Source: Selaginella moellendorffii (taxonomy: Eukaryota > Streptophyta > Lycopodiopsida > Selaginellales > Selaginellaceae). Taken from it: a DNA stretch of 64,000 nt. Made by a program: the position numbers and the translations under genes. This document shows, piece after piece, positions 20,742-32,008 of the stretch. A model generated the notes under the pieces. It worked only from the letters and a program-made list of their open reading frames with translations, ran no database searches and was not told where the DNA came from. The DNA lies in the NCBI RefSeq assembly GCF_000143415.4, contig NW_003314369.1, forward strand, positions 332,638-396,637, read 5' to 3'. The first letter of the stretch is position 1; each line of letters begins with the position of its first letter.

Positions 20742-23700
20742 TCATTAGTCCAACTTTTATTGGTGCTCAAGTATATCACCACTAGTGTTGGCATTAGAAA
20801 GTCCTAGGAGTGGGCCTATCCTTGAGGAGTAGCAGGTCGGGAAGACATAGCTCTCCACTACAATTCATATGTGAACTTATAGGTGAGGTGGTGGATTGAA
20901 AAGGGCCAATAATGAAACAATTTTGGGATCTTGGGAATAGTATAAGGTTTCCTCAGAGAGTTAAGGATGTGATCCAGATGAGCATTTGACTTAGCAAATT
21001 AGCTAATATTGTTGTGGTAAACAACAATGCTTGGGATCACAAGAAAGATAGAGATTCCAAAACAATAAAGGAGTCACAAGATTATCCTCATATAGTTAAA
21101 ATTGGTGCTCATGAATTTAAGGCCAGAATTAATGACTGTGAGAGGGTTCAAATACAAATGAGGACACAAATCCTTGAAATGGGCTACCTTTTATAAATGT
21201 TAGACCAAACCCAAGGAGTTGGGGGTGTGCTTAGAGGATGAGTCGGTATTCTCATCATATGGACGGATAGTCTTAAGGGGCAAAGGCAGCCCATAGAGAA
21301 TGGAAAATAATCAAGTATCAAAGTAACACTTGCATGCATAGCTCTTATAGGTAGGATATGAATACAAGAAATTGTATTTTAACGAGCTAACACTTCAAAA
21401 TGGGACTTTATAGGTTGTCGATTAGTGAAGTCCAAAAGGCTAGATGACTCAAGTGGAGTCAAGAAATGGTCCCAAAAGACTAATGGAAGCATTTGGACTA
21501 AGGTGTGTTGTACCCCATGAAGGATGGGGAGGATCATACAATCCAAGTATGAGAACTGTGGGTATCTTATTGATGGCAAAATGTGCCATACTAAAGTCAT
21601 GGGAAAAGTGTTCCCAAAAGAAAGCAATTTTGATACAAAGTTGTGTGTAAACTCTATGATGCAGTGCTAACAAATAGTTGGCATGAAAAAGAACGGTATT
21701 GGTCTTGGCAAAGACCTAAACACGAAAAAGAAGTGTTGTAAATGTAGGCTCGTGGAGGCAATGGTGTGGAGATACCGAATGTGCCAAGGCGTGATGCCTT
21801 GAGGTCAAGTGGGCAAGGTAATGAGAACCCCTTCCCAAAGGAATCTTAATTGTAATGGGAATGGCATGGCCTAAGCTGGAAGGCATGCAGTTGGAGTGTG
21901 GTGACCCAAATAATGATGGAGGTGTGGAAGCACTAGCAATGAGTTGTAGAACTTAACAACTATGAGGCAACTAAGCAAGAGGTGCAAAATAATTAGTTAA
22001 ACAGGTAGAAGGTAGCTACCCAAGACTTTTTAATGGCATAAAGAAGTTAGATATACCTTTACGGGGGATAAATTACTTATGTTGCGATATAGTAAGTCAA
22101 TGTCGTAAAAGGAAATGTTCATTGTCAAGAAGGCCATCATTAGGACACCCAAATACTCTAGAACACTAAGAAGTGGTGTTTAGTTTCGCGAGGGCAATAG
22201 ATAAAGCCCAAGGGACTAAGTCCCTAGCGAATGATGGATAGAAAGTGCTATCCAAACGTCCAAGGTTGCAGAGATAGAAAAAAACCGTCTACTCAAATTG
22301 GACAAAGCCAAAATGAAATTTTGGCAAGGCTAGTGATGAGCATATGAAAGCCCATAAGTAGCAACGTTAATCCCGATGTATGGGATTATAAGTTGAGCAT
22401 ACCTAGATTGAGGAACCACTCCTTAGGATATCGGGTAGGTTCATCCTTAAAAATACTTGTTATGGCATAGTGAAAAGTGCAAAGCTACCCTTTTAGTCTG
22501 GAAGAGAATGACCAAAGGAAATGTGGGAGGCCAAAAGCAAGTAGTAAGGGAATAGAACCAAACCATAAGAATCGAATTGCATAACCAAGGGTGGTTATGC
22601 CAATTGAAAGTGGAGAATCAAGTGGGTGCTCAAGCATGTTGTTACTAGCAACCATGATGCCATGGAGAGTCTAAAGCATAGAATTGTTCATGTTAGACCA
22701 TATGGCAATTAGAAAGCTTGTGAAAGGAAAGGCTTTAGCAAGCTAACGGACAAAGTTCCTTCAAAGGTTCCCAAAGACAATTCTAGGTAACTTAGTACTT
22801 AGAAAGCCAAGTGTAAATGGTTTATAGAATGCGCGAAATCAGAGTAGCATAGCAGAAGCGTGGCCTTGAAGCTTGCCATAACGCAACGCTATTAAGGTTG
22901 GGGAAGCAATTCCCAAGTGCTGAAAAGGAGGGCTTTGAATGAAAGTTGATAGTTGAGGACTTTCACGCTTGTGTATAAAACCATGTTACGTTGGTTGGAT
23001 AACTTGTTAAGTGAGATTGGCAAGTCAGGGGAACAAATCCCCTAGTTAAAGGGGCCAACTTAAAAAAGGGTGGCTTATAGGGCCAAGCATAGAGGAGTCT
23101 ATGCATAATCACAGACTTGTCAAGTGAGAGGACTTGGTAGTACAGAGGAACTAGGTTCCTAAGCTATGATTTGTAGCGCACTTTAACTATAAGTTGGTGC
23201 ACCGGCATGGGGAGTCATATTAGGCATATTGAATGATGCCTTCCGTAGATGCATATATAGAGGTTGGGTTCAAGTCTTAACCCTCTAATGCTTGGGTTTG
23301 AGTCCCAACTCACTAGGGCACAGTGATGGTTTGAAATATGAGGACACTCATTTTTTGGTGGTCATGGATTCTCAGTAAAGAGACTGGCTTGGGCATACCG
23401 CCAAACGGGGGATGCCCCGGAGTCGTGATGCACGGTTAGATTGTTTAGTGTGGCTTGACATATCTAACTTAAACACTTTGGTGCAAGTGGCACCAAGGAC
23501 GTGGTGAATGAGATGGGGACACACCCAGTATGGACCCTTAGCCAGAAAGGCTGGCTTGGGTGCACTACCAAGTGTGGAGAATGCCCCCAAGGTCATGGTG
23601 AACAACTTAAAGGTCTAAAAGACTTAATACCTCTTGGCAAACCTGTTAAGGTGCCAAGATTAGATCACTAAGTGATCTTATGGGTAAAACAAGGTATTTG

Positions 23701-24725
23701 TGAGCTTAAGGGATAACGTTCCTAGTTCAAAGTGTTAATTTAAACTATTGATGATGGTGTGGCTTGGTCAAGGTGACCAAGTGAGAAGAACACATAAGGG
23801 AAATGATTTGTGATAATGTAATGGCATAGTGAGTTCAAAAAAAGTAGTCTCTATAAGAGACCCATAGTTGGGCCAGGGATAGAGCTCACAATAAAAAATG
23901 TTAAAAAGACGTACTAAGGGTGAACACACTCTAGACTTGGTAAAGTAAAGTCTTTGCCATGGAACCAAAAGAATACCTTGAGAATGGAGGTAGTGATCAG
24001 ATGTTGTTAATAATCAAGGATAGGAGCAAAAGACTAGTGGCTAAGAAAAGAGCCATGGGAATCATAGGAAAGAATCCAAAAGACAAAATTAGGTCAAGAA
24101 CACTTGTAGGAAAGGCAATGTATTTCCAAAAATGGATTCCCAAATTACTCCAATTTAGCGAAAGTGGAAGCTCCAAGGGAGGGAGTGGTAAGGTAACCAA
24201 ATGATAGAGCCATGGACAGCCCTAGCACAAATTAAAATAACTGGAATTTAGTGCCTAAGGTGGCACGAAATAAAAGAAAGGATGATGGTGCCCTCAGGTA
24301 GAGAACTTCCTAGGATGAAAAAGTGGAGTTGCACAATATGTGCAATACAAGGTGTCGGAGACACTTAGGAAATTGACTTTGAGAAGTTAAAAGGAAAAGT
24401 TCCAAAGTGCAAAGGTTATATCAATGGAAACTGAGACTACTCAAGAATGAATAGTAGGATTGACATAGAGAAGGTGTCTTTAACAAATTTAGTGAGAATT
24501 AAACTAATAAAAGAGAGAACCACCATAAATGGTCGAATGAATCTCTAAGTTAGAGAGACTATGCTCCTTAGAGGATGGGCAAGGCATAGTGAGCCTTTGG
24601 TATTAAACCATTGATGAATATTGGCGAGGAGCCAAGGATGGAAAGGGTAATACAAGTTGGTATTAGTTTATAAAATAGATTATCGTTTGATGAGGACATC
24701 AAACTTCGTTTATGGGTGGTGGAGT

Positions 24726-26130
24726 TGTGAAACACAAAATCCCTAGGCCCCAAAGTGGAGCCAAAAGGGTGCCACGTGGTAGTGGCCAAAGAGAAAGCCA
24801 AACAAGCGTAACACGTTTAGACTAAAAGCTCTGACTTGAAAGGTCGAGAGTGGGAGTGGAACTCCCAATGAAGTGCTCTAGGAACAAGCACAAAGCAAGC
24901 AATGAGTCTGAGATGGACCCGAGATGGAGTCTAAGATGGAGTCCGAGATGGAGTCCGAGATGGACTTAAGATGGAGTCCAAAATGGACCCGAGATAGAGT
25001 CCGAGATGGAGTCTAAGATGGACCTGAGATGGAGTCTGAGATGGAGCCCGAGATGGAATTGAGACCGAGACTGAGTCTGAGTCCAAAACCGGGACTGAGA
25101 TCGAGTCTGAGTCCGAGTCCGAATACTAATACAGGCTTTTGGGTGAAAGCCCAAAGCGATCGTCCTCCAGGGGCTGTGGGGGGTTCCAAAAGTATAGTAG
25201 GGAAAGTGTGGGGGTTGGAGCCCAATGGCTAGGAAAGGTTAGTTTGGCACAGGAAGGCTGTACCCAGGTGTTAGGTGATGAGCTGACCACTGTAAAGTCC
25301 AAAACTAGAATGAATATGGACCGACAAACAGGGTAGCTTGGTGAAGTGTTCAAGAGCCAGCTCTAGTTCCCCCAAGAGATCAAATGGTCGATACTCCCAG
25401 TCCAAACGAGGGTGGCACTACCTACTTGAATACCTGGCGTGGCTCAACGGAACCTCCCTTTAAGCCCATGGCTAGAGCACCCAAAGGCAGAAGGCGGGGA
25501 GAGTACCTAGGAGGCTCATGTAGGGCCACGGTGTTTTGAAATGTTGTCCCAAAATTCCAGACTATGGGAAGGAAGAAGAGTAGTCCTCTGGAATGGCGAC
25601 CAAGGATACGGTCACATAGTAAGGAAGTCCCAATGGACAATGGGACTTGGTGGTTGGGCCTGCGGGCCTTGATACAGTGGTAGTGTTGGTGAACACGGCC
25701 ATGGACAGAAAGGGACTTAGTGGGGACTAGAAAACAAATATTGGGGAAGGTTATTCCCCTTTTCTGCGGGCATCCTAAGGATGCTAAGGAGTGGATCTGG
25801 GATGATCACTCATGGACAGATAGCTCAATGTTTGAGAGATGGGACTGTGATGTAAGTGGTGTTAAGACCACCAGTGTAACCAAAGTGAATGGGTATGGCC
25901 TTAGCATAACGGGCTGATATGTTGATGGTACCTTAGGGTGTCAATCATGGGATCAAACACATGGAGCACTTGGACCAAGTGCAATGGTTGAGTGGCTTGA
26001 ATGCCATTCTTGGGGCTAGCAAGTCCCTAAGTCCAAAATAGGACTTACAGAGGTTGTGAGTGAGACTCCTCCAAGTGGTTGGAGGTATGGTTAAATGACT
26101 AAAGTAGAATGGAAAATTTAGTCGCTTACA
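24726..26130 (+). repeat. Family A 3' LTR (1405 bp)
   Basis: It matches 19287-20723, with the minisatellite at 24905-25130 and a shortened G-tract near 25165-25185. It ends GTCGCTTACA and abuts the second half of a family B LTR. Confidence 0.8.
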
Positions 26131-27971
26131 AAGGGTTTCTAAATGTATAGTAGGGATAGTGGGTAGGTCGAGTATTATCAACCAATCTAAAGCACAATTT
26201 AGCTCATGTTTGGTGCTTGTCTTTATTCTGATCCGGTTTGGGTCTAAGCCCAAGTTCCACACCATGCTAGCTAGTAGAGTACCTATATCCTCGCATTATG
26301 CCACGGTATGTTAAAATAGTGTCAAATTTCATTTAGCTCCGTTTTGCATGCTAGTCTTGGCATTGGGATGCTGGAAGCTTTAGGACTATTCCAATGTTAC
26401 TCTATACTCTTGTCCATTCACTGCTTAGGTTGCTTAAGAGTCATTTCATGCTTCAATTCCTTCGCTCCTTAGTTGCAAGCTTAGAAGTTGGGTTTCATCC
26501 TTTTGTTTAGTGGCCCAAGGCTCTGAAACTCAAGTTCCACTCCACTGTCCTTAGACATGTGACATGTGGCATATGGAGGGTTAGGTTGCACTTTGTGGTT
26601 ATCTTATAGTAAATCACTATAGAATAAAGGTAAAAATCATATGCACTACATTTAATATTAGAGAATGAATCTTAGCGAGTACTATCCAATGAGATTGGGC
26701 AACTAGTCTCATTGCATATGCAAATATGAAAATGATGATCTGAGTGGGTATATGTTTGGGTGTTATAACTTCGCATTCATTCTTTAGGTATAGATTTTGA
26801 TTATCTTTTTGTACTACGTTGTATGAGCTTTTGCTTAGGCTCATAGAATGGATGTTAGATGTTTCGTTTGCACGAGTTTGTGTTTGGGCTTGTGAGTGAG
26901 GCACATTAGTAACTCAAGGTTACACTTTGAGTTGGTAGGATTAATATTAGCCTATCAATGGTTCCATGAATTTTTCCATGTTAAAATAAACTTTACTTGA
27001 GTTTGCTATGAATAGCAAATAGGCTGGTCTGTAGCTATTTAGCATAGCACTAGTGGATCCTTCTTATGCATGATTATAAGTGGATCAATCAAGATTGTAG
27101 GGATTAGTCTATTGGTTCAATTAGTCATTGCCGTGCTCTCTTATAAACTCTTCTTAGATTGGACTAAAAGCAGTGCAAATACAAGTTTAAGGTTTAGTTA
27201 AAATAAGATCGAAAAGAGGAAGGGACAAAGGATCAAACACATAAATCATATTTCTCTTTGGAGAGATGATTTAGAAACAAAGTGTGATTTCATTACTTGT
27301 ATTCATATTATGCAATCAAAAGTCCCTACTTTAATGCATATTGGTTATAATAATCTTATAAATGGTGAGTCGTGAGATAGATAGTAGTGAAGCACTAAAC
27401 CATTTTGTCTAAGTTTGTTATTCAAGTCATTATGATATATCCATGTGGGGGGTTCTAATTATATAGTATGAATAATAGGTAGGTTGACCAATCTGAGGCA
27501 TACTTTAGCTCCCGCTTGCATGTTTGTCTTTGTTCTATATTCAGCTTGAGTCTAAGCCCAAGTTCCACACCATATTAGCTGGTGGAGTACCTATATCCTT
27601 GCATTAAGCCACTAATATGCTAAAATAACCCCATATTTTATTTGGCTCCATTTTGCATATTGGTCTTAGCATTGGGATGCTAAAAGCTCTAGAACTATTC
27701 TAACGTCATTCCATGCTTCTGTCCCTTTGCTCCTTGGGTTAAATACTCAAAAGTCATTTCATGCATTAGTTTCTTTGCTCATTGGCTGCAAGCTTGGGAA
27801 TTGGGCTCCATCCCTTCGTTCAATGGCCCAAAACCCTAAAACTCGGGTTACACTCTGTTATCCCTAAATATGTGGCATGTGATATATGGCACATGGAGGG
27901 CTAAGTTCCACTTCGTGATTATCCTATAATTAATCATCATAGGATAAAGGGTAAAAACCATGTGCGCTACA
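26131..27971 (+). mobile_element. Family B remnant: two half-LTRs around a short interior
   Basis: 26131-26650 matches the family B LTR from just after its G-tract to GCACTACA. 26651-27445 matches the first ~770 bp of the family B interior, including a decayed PBS (TTTAATATTAGAG). 27446-27971 is a second half-LTR starting at GGGGGGTTC and ending GTGCGCTACA. Both LTRs lack exactly the part upstream of the G-tract. Sequence divergence is much higher than in the complete copy at 30873. Confidence 0.75.
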
Positions 27972-29108
27972 AGCATACAAAGGCATATGAGTAACAATGT
28001 TAATCCTAATGTGTGAGATTACAATGTGAGCATATTCAAATTGAAAAACCACTTCCTAGACCATTGAGTAGGCTCATCCCTAAAAATACTTGCTAAAGCA
28101 TGGTAAAAAATGCAAAATTACCCTTCTAGCATAGAGGGGAATAACCAAAAAGAATATATAAGGCCAAGAGCAAATGGTAAATGGATAGAACTAAAATATA
28201 GGATTCAAAGAGCATAGCCAAAGGTGGTTATACAAGTTGGGAGTGGAAAATCAAATGGGTGCTTGAAGGTGTTATTATTGGCAATTGTGGTATTATAAAG
28301 AGTTTAAAGTATAAAATTGCCTATGTTAAAATATATATAAATTATAAAGATTGCAAAAGGCAAAACTTTAGGGATAGAGTCCCTTTAATATTCCCAAAGA
28401 CAATTTTGGGTAAATTAGTACCTATAGTATAAATGGTTTATAAGAATACACAAAATTAAAATGGCACAGCAAAAGTGTGGCTTTTAAGTTTGCCATGACA
28501 CGATGCTATCAAGGTTAGGGAAATAGTTCTCAAGTGTTCAAAGAGATAACTTTAAATGAAAATCAATGGTTGAGCATTTCCATGCTTATGCATAAAACCA
28601 TGTTATGCTAGTCAAGCAACTTGCTAAGCGAGATTAGTAAGTCAGAAGAACAAAAAAAACCCTTGTTAAAGGTTTTGACTTAAAAAAGGGTGGCCCATAG
28701 GGCCAAGCATGGAGGAGGAGTCCATACATAATCATAGACTAATTAACTAACTTGTAAGGTGAGAGGACTTAGAAGTTTGGAGGAATTAAATTCTTAAACT
28801 ATAATCCGTAAGTATAATTTAGTGCACCGGCATGGAGAGTCACATTAGGCATTTTAGGTGATATTCTCTATAAATACATATACAAAAGTTGGATTTGAGT
28901 CCTAATGCTTTAGTGCTTGGGTTTAAGTCCCAACCTACTAGGACGTGGTGATATTTTGGAATATGAGGACATTCATTTTTCAATGGTCATGGACTCTTAA
29001 TAAGGAGGCTAGCTTGGACACACTGCCAAATAAGGGATATCCCAAAGTTATGATGCACAATTAAAGTGTTTAGTGTGAAAGTTCGATATATATAACTTGA
29101 ACACTCTA
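27972..29108 (+). mobile_element. Family A internal region remnant
   Basis: It resumes the family A body at the block matching about 10150 and 22340 (GAGTAACAATGTTAATCC) and runs through blocks matching 22980-23470, up to the solo LTR target site. No coding domain is seen. Confidence 0.65.
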
Positions 29109-30572
29109 TATAAGCGACTAATTTTTCCATGCTACTTTAGTCACTTAACCACACCTTTGACCACTTGGAGGAGTCTCATTCATAACCTTCATAAATCCAA
29201 TTTAGAACTTGGGGCTTGCTAGCCCCGAGAATGGCATCCATACCACTTAACCTTTGCACTTAATCTAAGTGTTCCACATGTCCAATCCCATGACTGACAC
29301 CCAAAGGTACCACTGACATATCAGCCTGTTACGTTAAGACCATGTCTATTCACCTTTGTCACATTTATGATCTAATACCACCTACATCACAGTCCCATTA
29401 GGTCATCTGTCTATGAGTGGTCATCCCAAATCCACTCTTTAGCATCCTTAAGATGCCCATAGACATGGGGAATAGTCTTCCCCAATATCCCTTTTTCGGT
29501 CCCCACCAAGTCCCTTTCTGTCAATGGCTGTGTTCGCCAACACTACCATTGCATCAAGGCACACAGGTCCAACCACTAAGTCCCCTTGTTCTCTGGGACT
29601 TCCTCACCATATGACTGGATCTTTGGTCACTACACTAGAGGATTGCTCCTCTTCCTTTCCACCATCCAAGACTCTAAAACAATATTTCGGAACATCATGG
29701 CCCTACACGAGCTTCATAAGTACTCTCCTCACCTTCCACCTTTGGGTGCTTTAGCCATGGGGCTAAAGTGAGGTTCCATTGAGCCATGCCAGGTATCCAA
29801 GTAAGTAGTGCCACCCATGTTTGGACTAAGAGTATCGACCATTTGATCTCCCGGGAGAACTAAAGTTGGCTCTTGAACAATTCACCAAGTTACCCTGCTT
29901 ATCAATCTGTATTCACTCTAGCCTTGGACTTCCCAATGGTTATCTCATTACCCAACACCTAGGCATACCCTTCCTGGGCCAAACTGGCTCCATTGGGTCC
30001 AACCCCCACACTCTCCCTACTATACTTTTGGAGGAACCCCCTGGAGCCCCCCCCCCCCCTCCCCCCCCAAGGGGGACGATCACTTTGGGATTTCACCTAA
30101 AAGCCTGTATTAGTATTTGGACTCGGACTCGATCTTGGGTTTAGACTCGGACTCGCTCTCAATCTTGGTCTCGGTCTCAGTTCCATCTTGGGTCCATCTC
30201 GGCATCTCGAACTCCATCTCGAGTCCATCTCAAACTCCATTTGAACTCCATTTTGGACTCCATCTTGGGTCCATCTCGGACTCCATCTTGGACTCCATCG
30301 TGGGTCCATCTCAGATTCCATCTCAAGTCTATCTCAGACTCAAACCATGTGTCATGTTTTGATCCTTTTGTGTCCCTTTTTTAGAGACTCCTTTATTGCT
30401 TGCTTTGTGCTCATTCCTCAAGCACTTCGTTGGGAGTTCCTCTCACACTCTCGACATTTTGACTTGGAGCTTTTAGTCCATATGTGTTACACTCATTTGG
30501 CTTCCGCCTCAACCACTACCACGTGGCACCTTTTTGGCTCCTCTTTGGGGCCTAGGGATTTTATGTTTCACA
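29109..30572 (-). mobile_element. Inverted solo LTR of family A with perfect 5-bp target duplication
   Basis: This is the reverse complement of the family A LTR, from TATAAGCGACTAATTTTT (LTR end) to TATGTTTCACA (LTR start). It is bracketed by CTCTA at 29104-29108 and CTCTA at 30573-30577. It carries the minisatellite (30110-30345) and a C-run (30047-30068) equivalent to the G-tract. The target sequence is continuous family A body in the other copy (near 23465-23500). Frames on either strand here are repeat translations. Confidence 0.88.
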
Positions 30573-30872
30573 CTCTAGTGCATGTGGTACTGAGGATGTG
30601 GTGAATGAAACAGGGACAACCAATCTCGGTTGCAATGGACCATTAGCTAAAAGAGTTGCCTTGGGCGCACCACCAAGTGTGGGGGATGCCCCCAGGGTCA
30701 TGGTCAACAAATTAAAGGTCTAATAGACCTAGTATCTATTGGTAAACTTATTAAAATGTCTATGTGGGAACACTAGATGATTCTATAGTTGATATTCAAA
30801 AATAAGTTTTTTGGTGGGTTAAAGAATGGTATTCCTAGTTTAAAGTAGTAATTTGAATATATGGTATAGTGT
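30573..30872 (+). mobile_element. Family A internal region between two insertions
   Basis: It matches about 23500-23760 (GTGGTGAATGA, GGGATGCCCCCAGGGTCATGG blocks) and continues after the family B element at 38118. Confidence 0.65.
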
Positions 30873-32008
30873 TGTCGCGAATGTGACTTCGGGTATCGAA
30901 AGTTACCTGTCGACTAGTCCTTACAGACACTCTTACCTTACTGCCACGATGGCAGGAGGTCGGTATTGCTGGACCCGTTATTAATCTCCGCCTAAGCTAG
31001 TTGAGAAACTGGTCATCACATGTGCACTTAGACCGGAAAGGCACTAAGGAAGGAAATCCTAAGTTGTCATTTAGTCAAGCAGACTTGACACGGTGATGAG
31101 AAACTCATGATGTTGGCTTGCACTTGCTAGTGTTAGGAACCCCCGCGATATTGAGCTTGGTCCCTCAACATCGCTAGATGATAACTTACCGTGTCTGCCA
31201 AACACCCTCGCTATCATGCCCTTTGTGTTAGTCTCATTTCGGTCCCAAATGCTATTTATGGAAAGTGTTTAGATTTGCTCATTTGGCATATTTATGGAAT
31301 GTAGAGATTGTCCTGAACATAATGGTGTTCGTCCCATGTCCAAATTCGCAATCTAGGGACATTCCATATTTAGTAAGTTTCGAGCTTGTCCCAGAGACTA
31401 ACTCCTGATACTAAGGGAGGCTTGGGGTGAAAGCCCAAAGCGTGTGTTCCTTAAGGGGGGGGGGGCTATAGGGGATTCCAAATGTATAGTAGGGATAGTG
31501 GGTAGGTCGGGCATGGCCGACCAACCTGAGGCATAGTCTAGCTCCCATTTGGGTGCCTGTCCTTGTTCTGCGTCTGGCTTGGGTCTAAGCCCAAGTTCCA
31601 TTCTATGCTAGCTGGTGGAGTACCCATGTCCTCGTGTTAGGCCACCAGTATGCCGAAATAGCGCCAGACTCCGTTTGGCTCCGTTTTGCATGCTGGTCTT
31701 GGCATTGGGATGGTGGTTGCTCCAAGACTGTTCCAAGTCGCTCCGGGCTCCTGCCCCTTCGCTCCTTGGACTTCATGCTCGGGAGTTGCTCCGTGGTTCG
31801 GTTCTGTCACTCCTTGGCTCCATGCTTGGGAGTTTGGCACCATTCTTTTGTTCAGTGGCCCAAGGCCCTGAACCTCAGGTTCCTATGGACATGTGGCATG
31901 GACACGTGGCATCTGTCATGTGGCACAAAGAGGGTTTAGGTTCCGCTTCGTGGTGTTATCCTATGGTAAATCACCATAGGATAAAGGGTCAAAACCACGT
32001 GCGCTACA
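30873..32008 (+). repeat. Family B 5' LTR (1136 bp)
   Basis: TG...CA ends. The G-tract at about 31455-31466 is followed by TTCCAAATGTATAGTAGGG. The ACGTGGCA-rich stretch CATGTGGCATGGACACGTGG lies near 31893. Confidence 0.88.

Larger units (their letters stand above)
19287..26130 (+). mobile_element. Family A LTR retrotransposon with both LTRs and non-coding interior
   Basis: The 5' LTR (19287-20723) starts TGTGAGACAC and ends GTCGCTTACA. The PBS ACTTGGTATCAGAACTG follows. The interior (20724-24725) has no recognisable gag or pol domain and only short frames. The polypurine tract GGGTGGTGGAGT precedes the 3' LTR (24726-26130, TGTGAAACAC to GTCGCTTACA). This fits a large retrotransposon derivative that depends on proteins from another element. 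No matching target duplication is seen; the left edge lies in a G-run and the right edge joins family B sequence. Confidence 0.78.
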
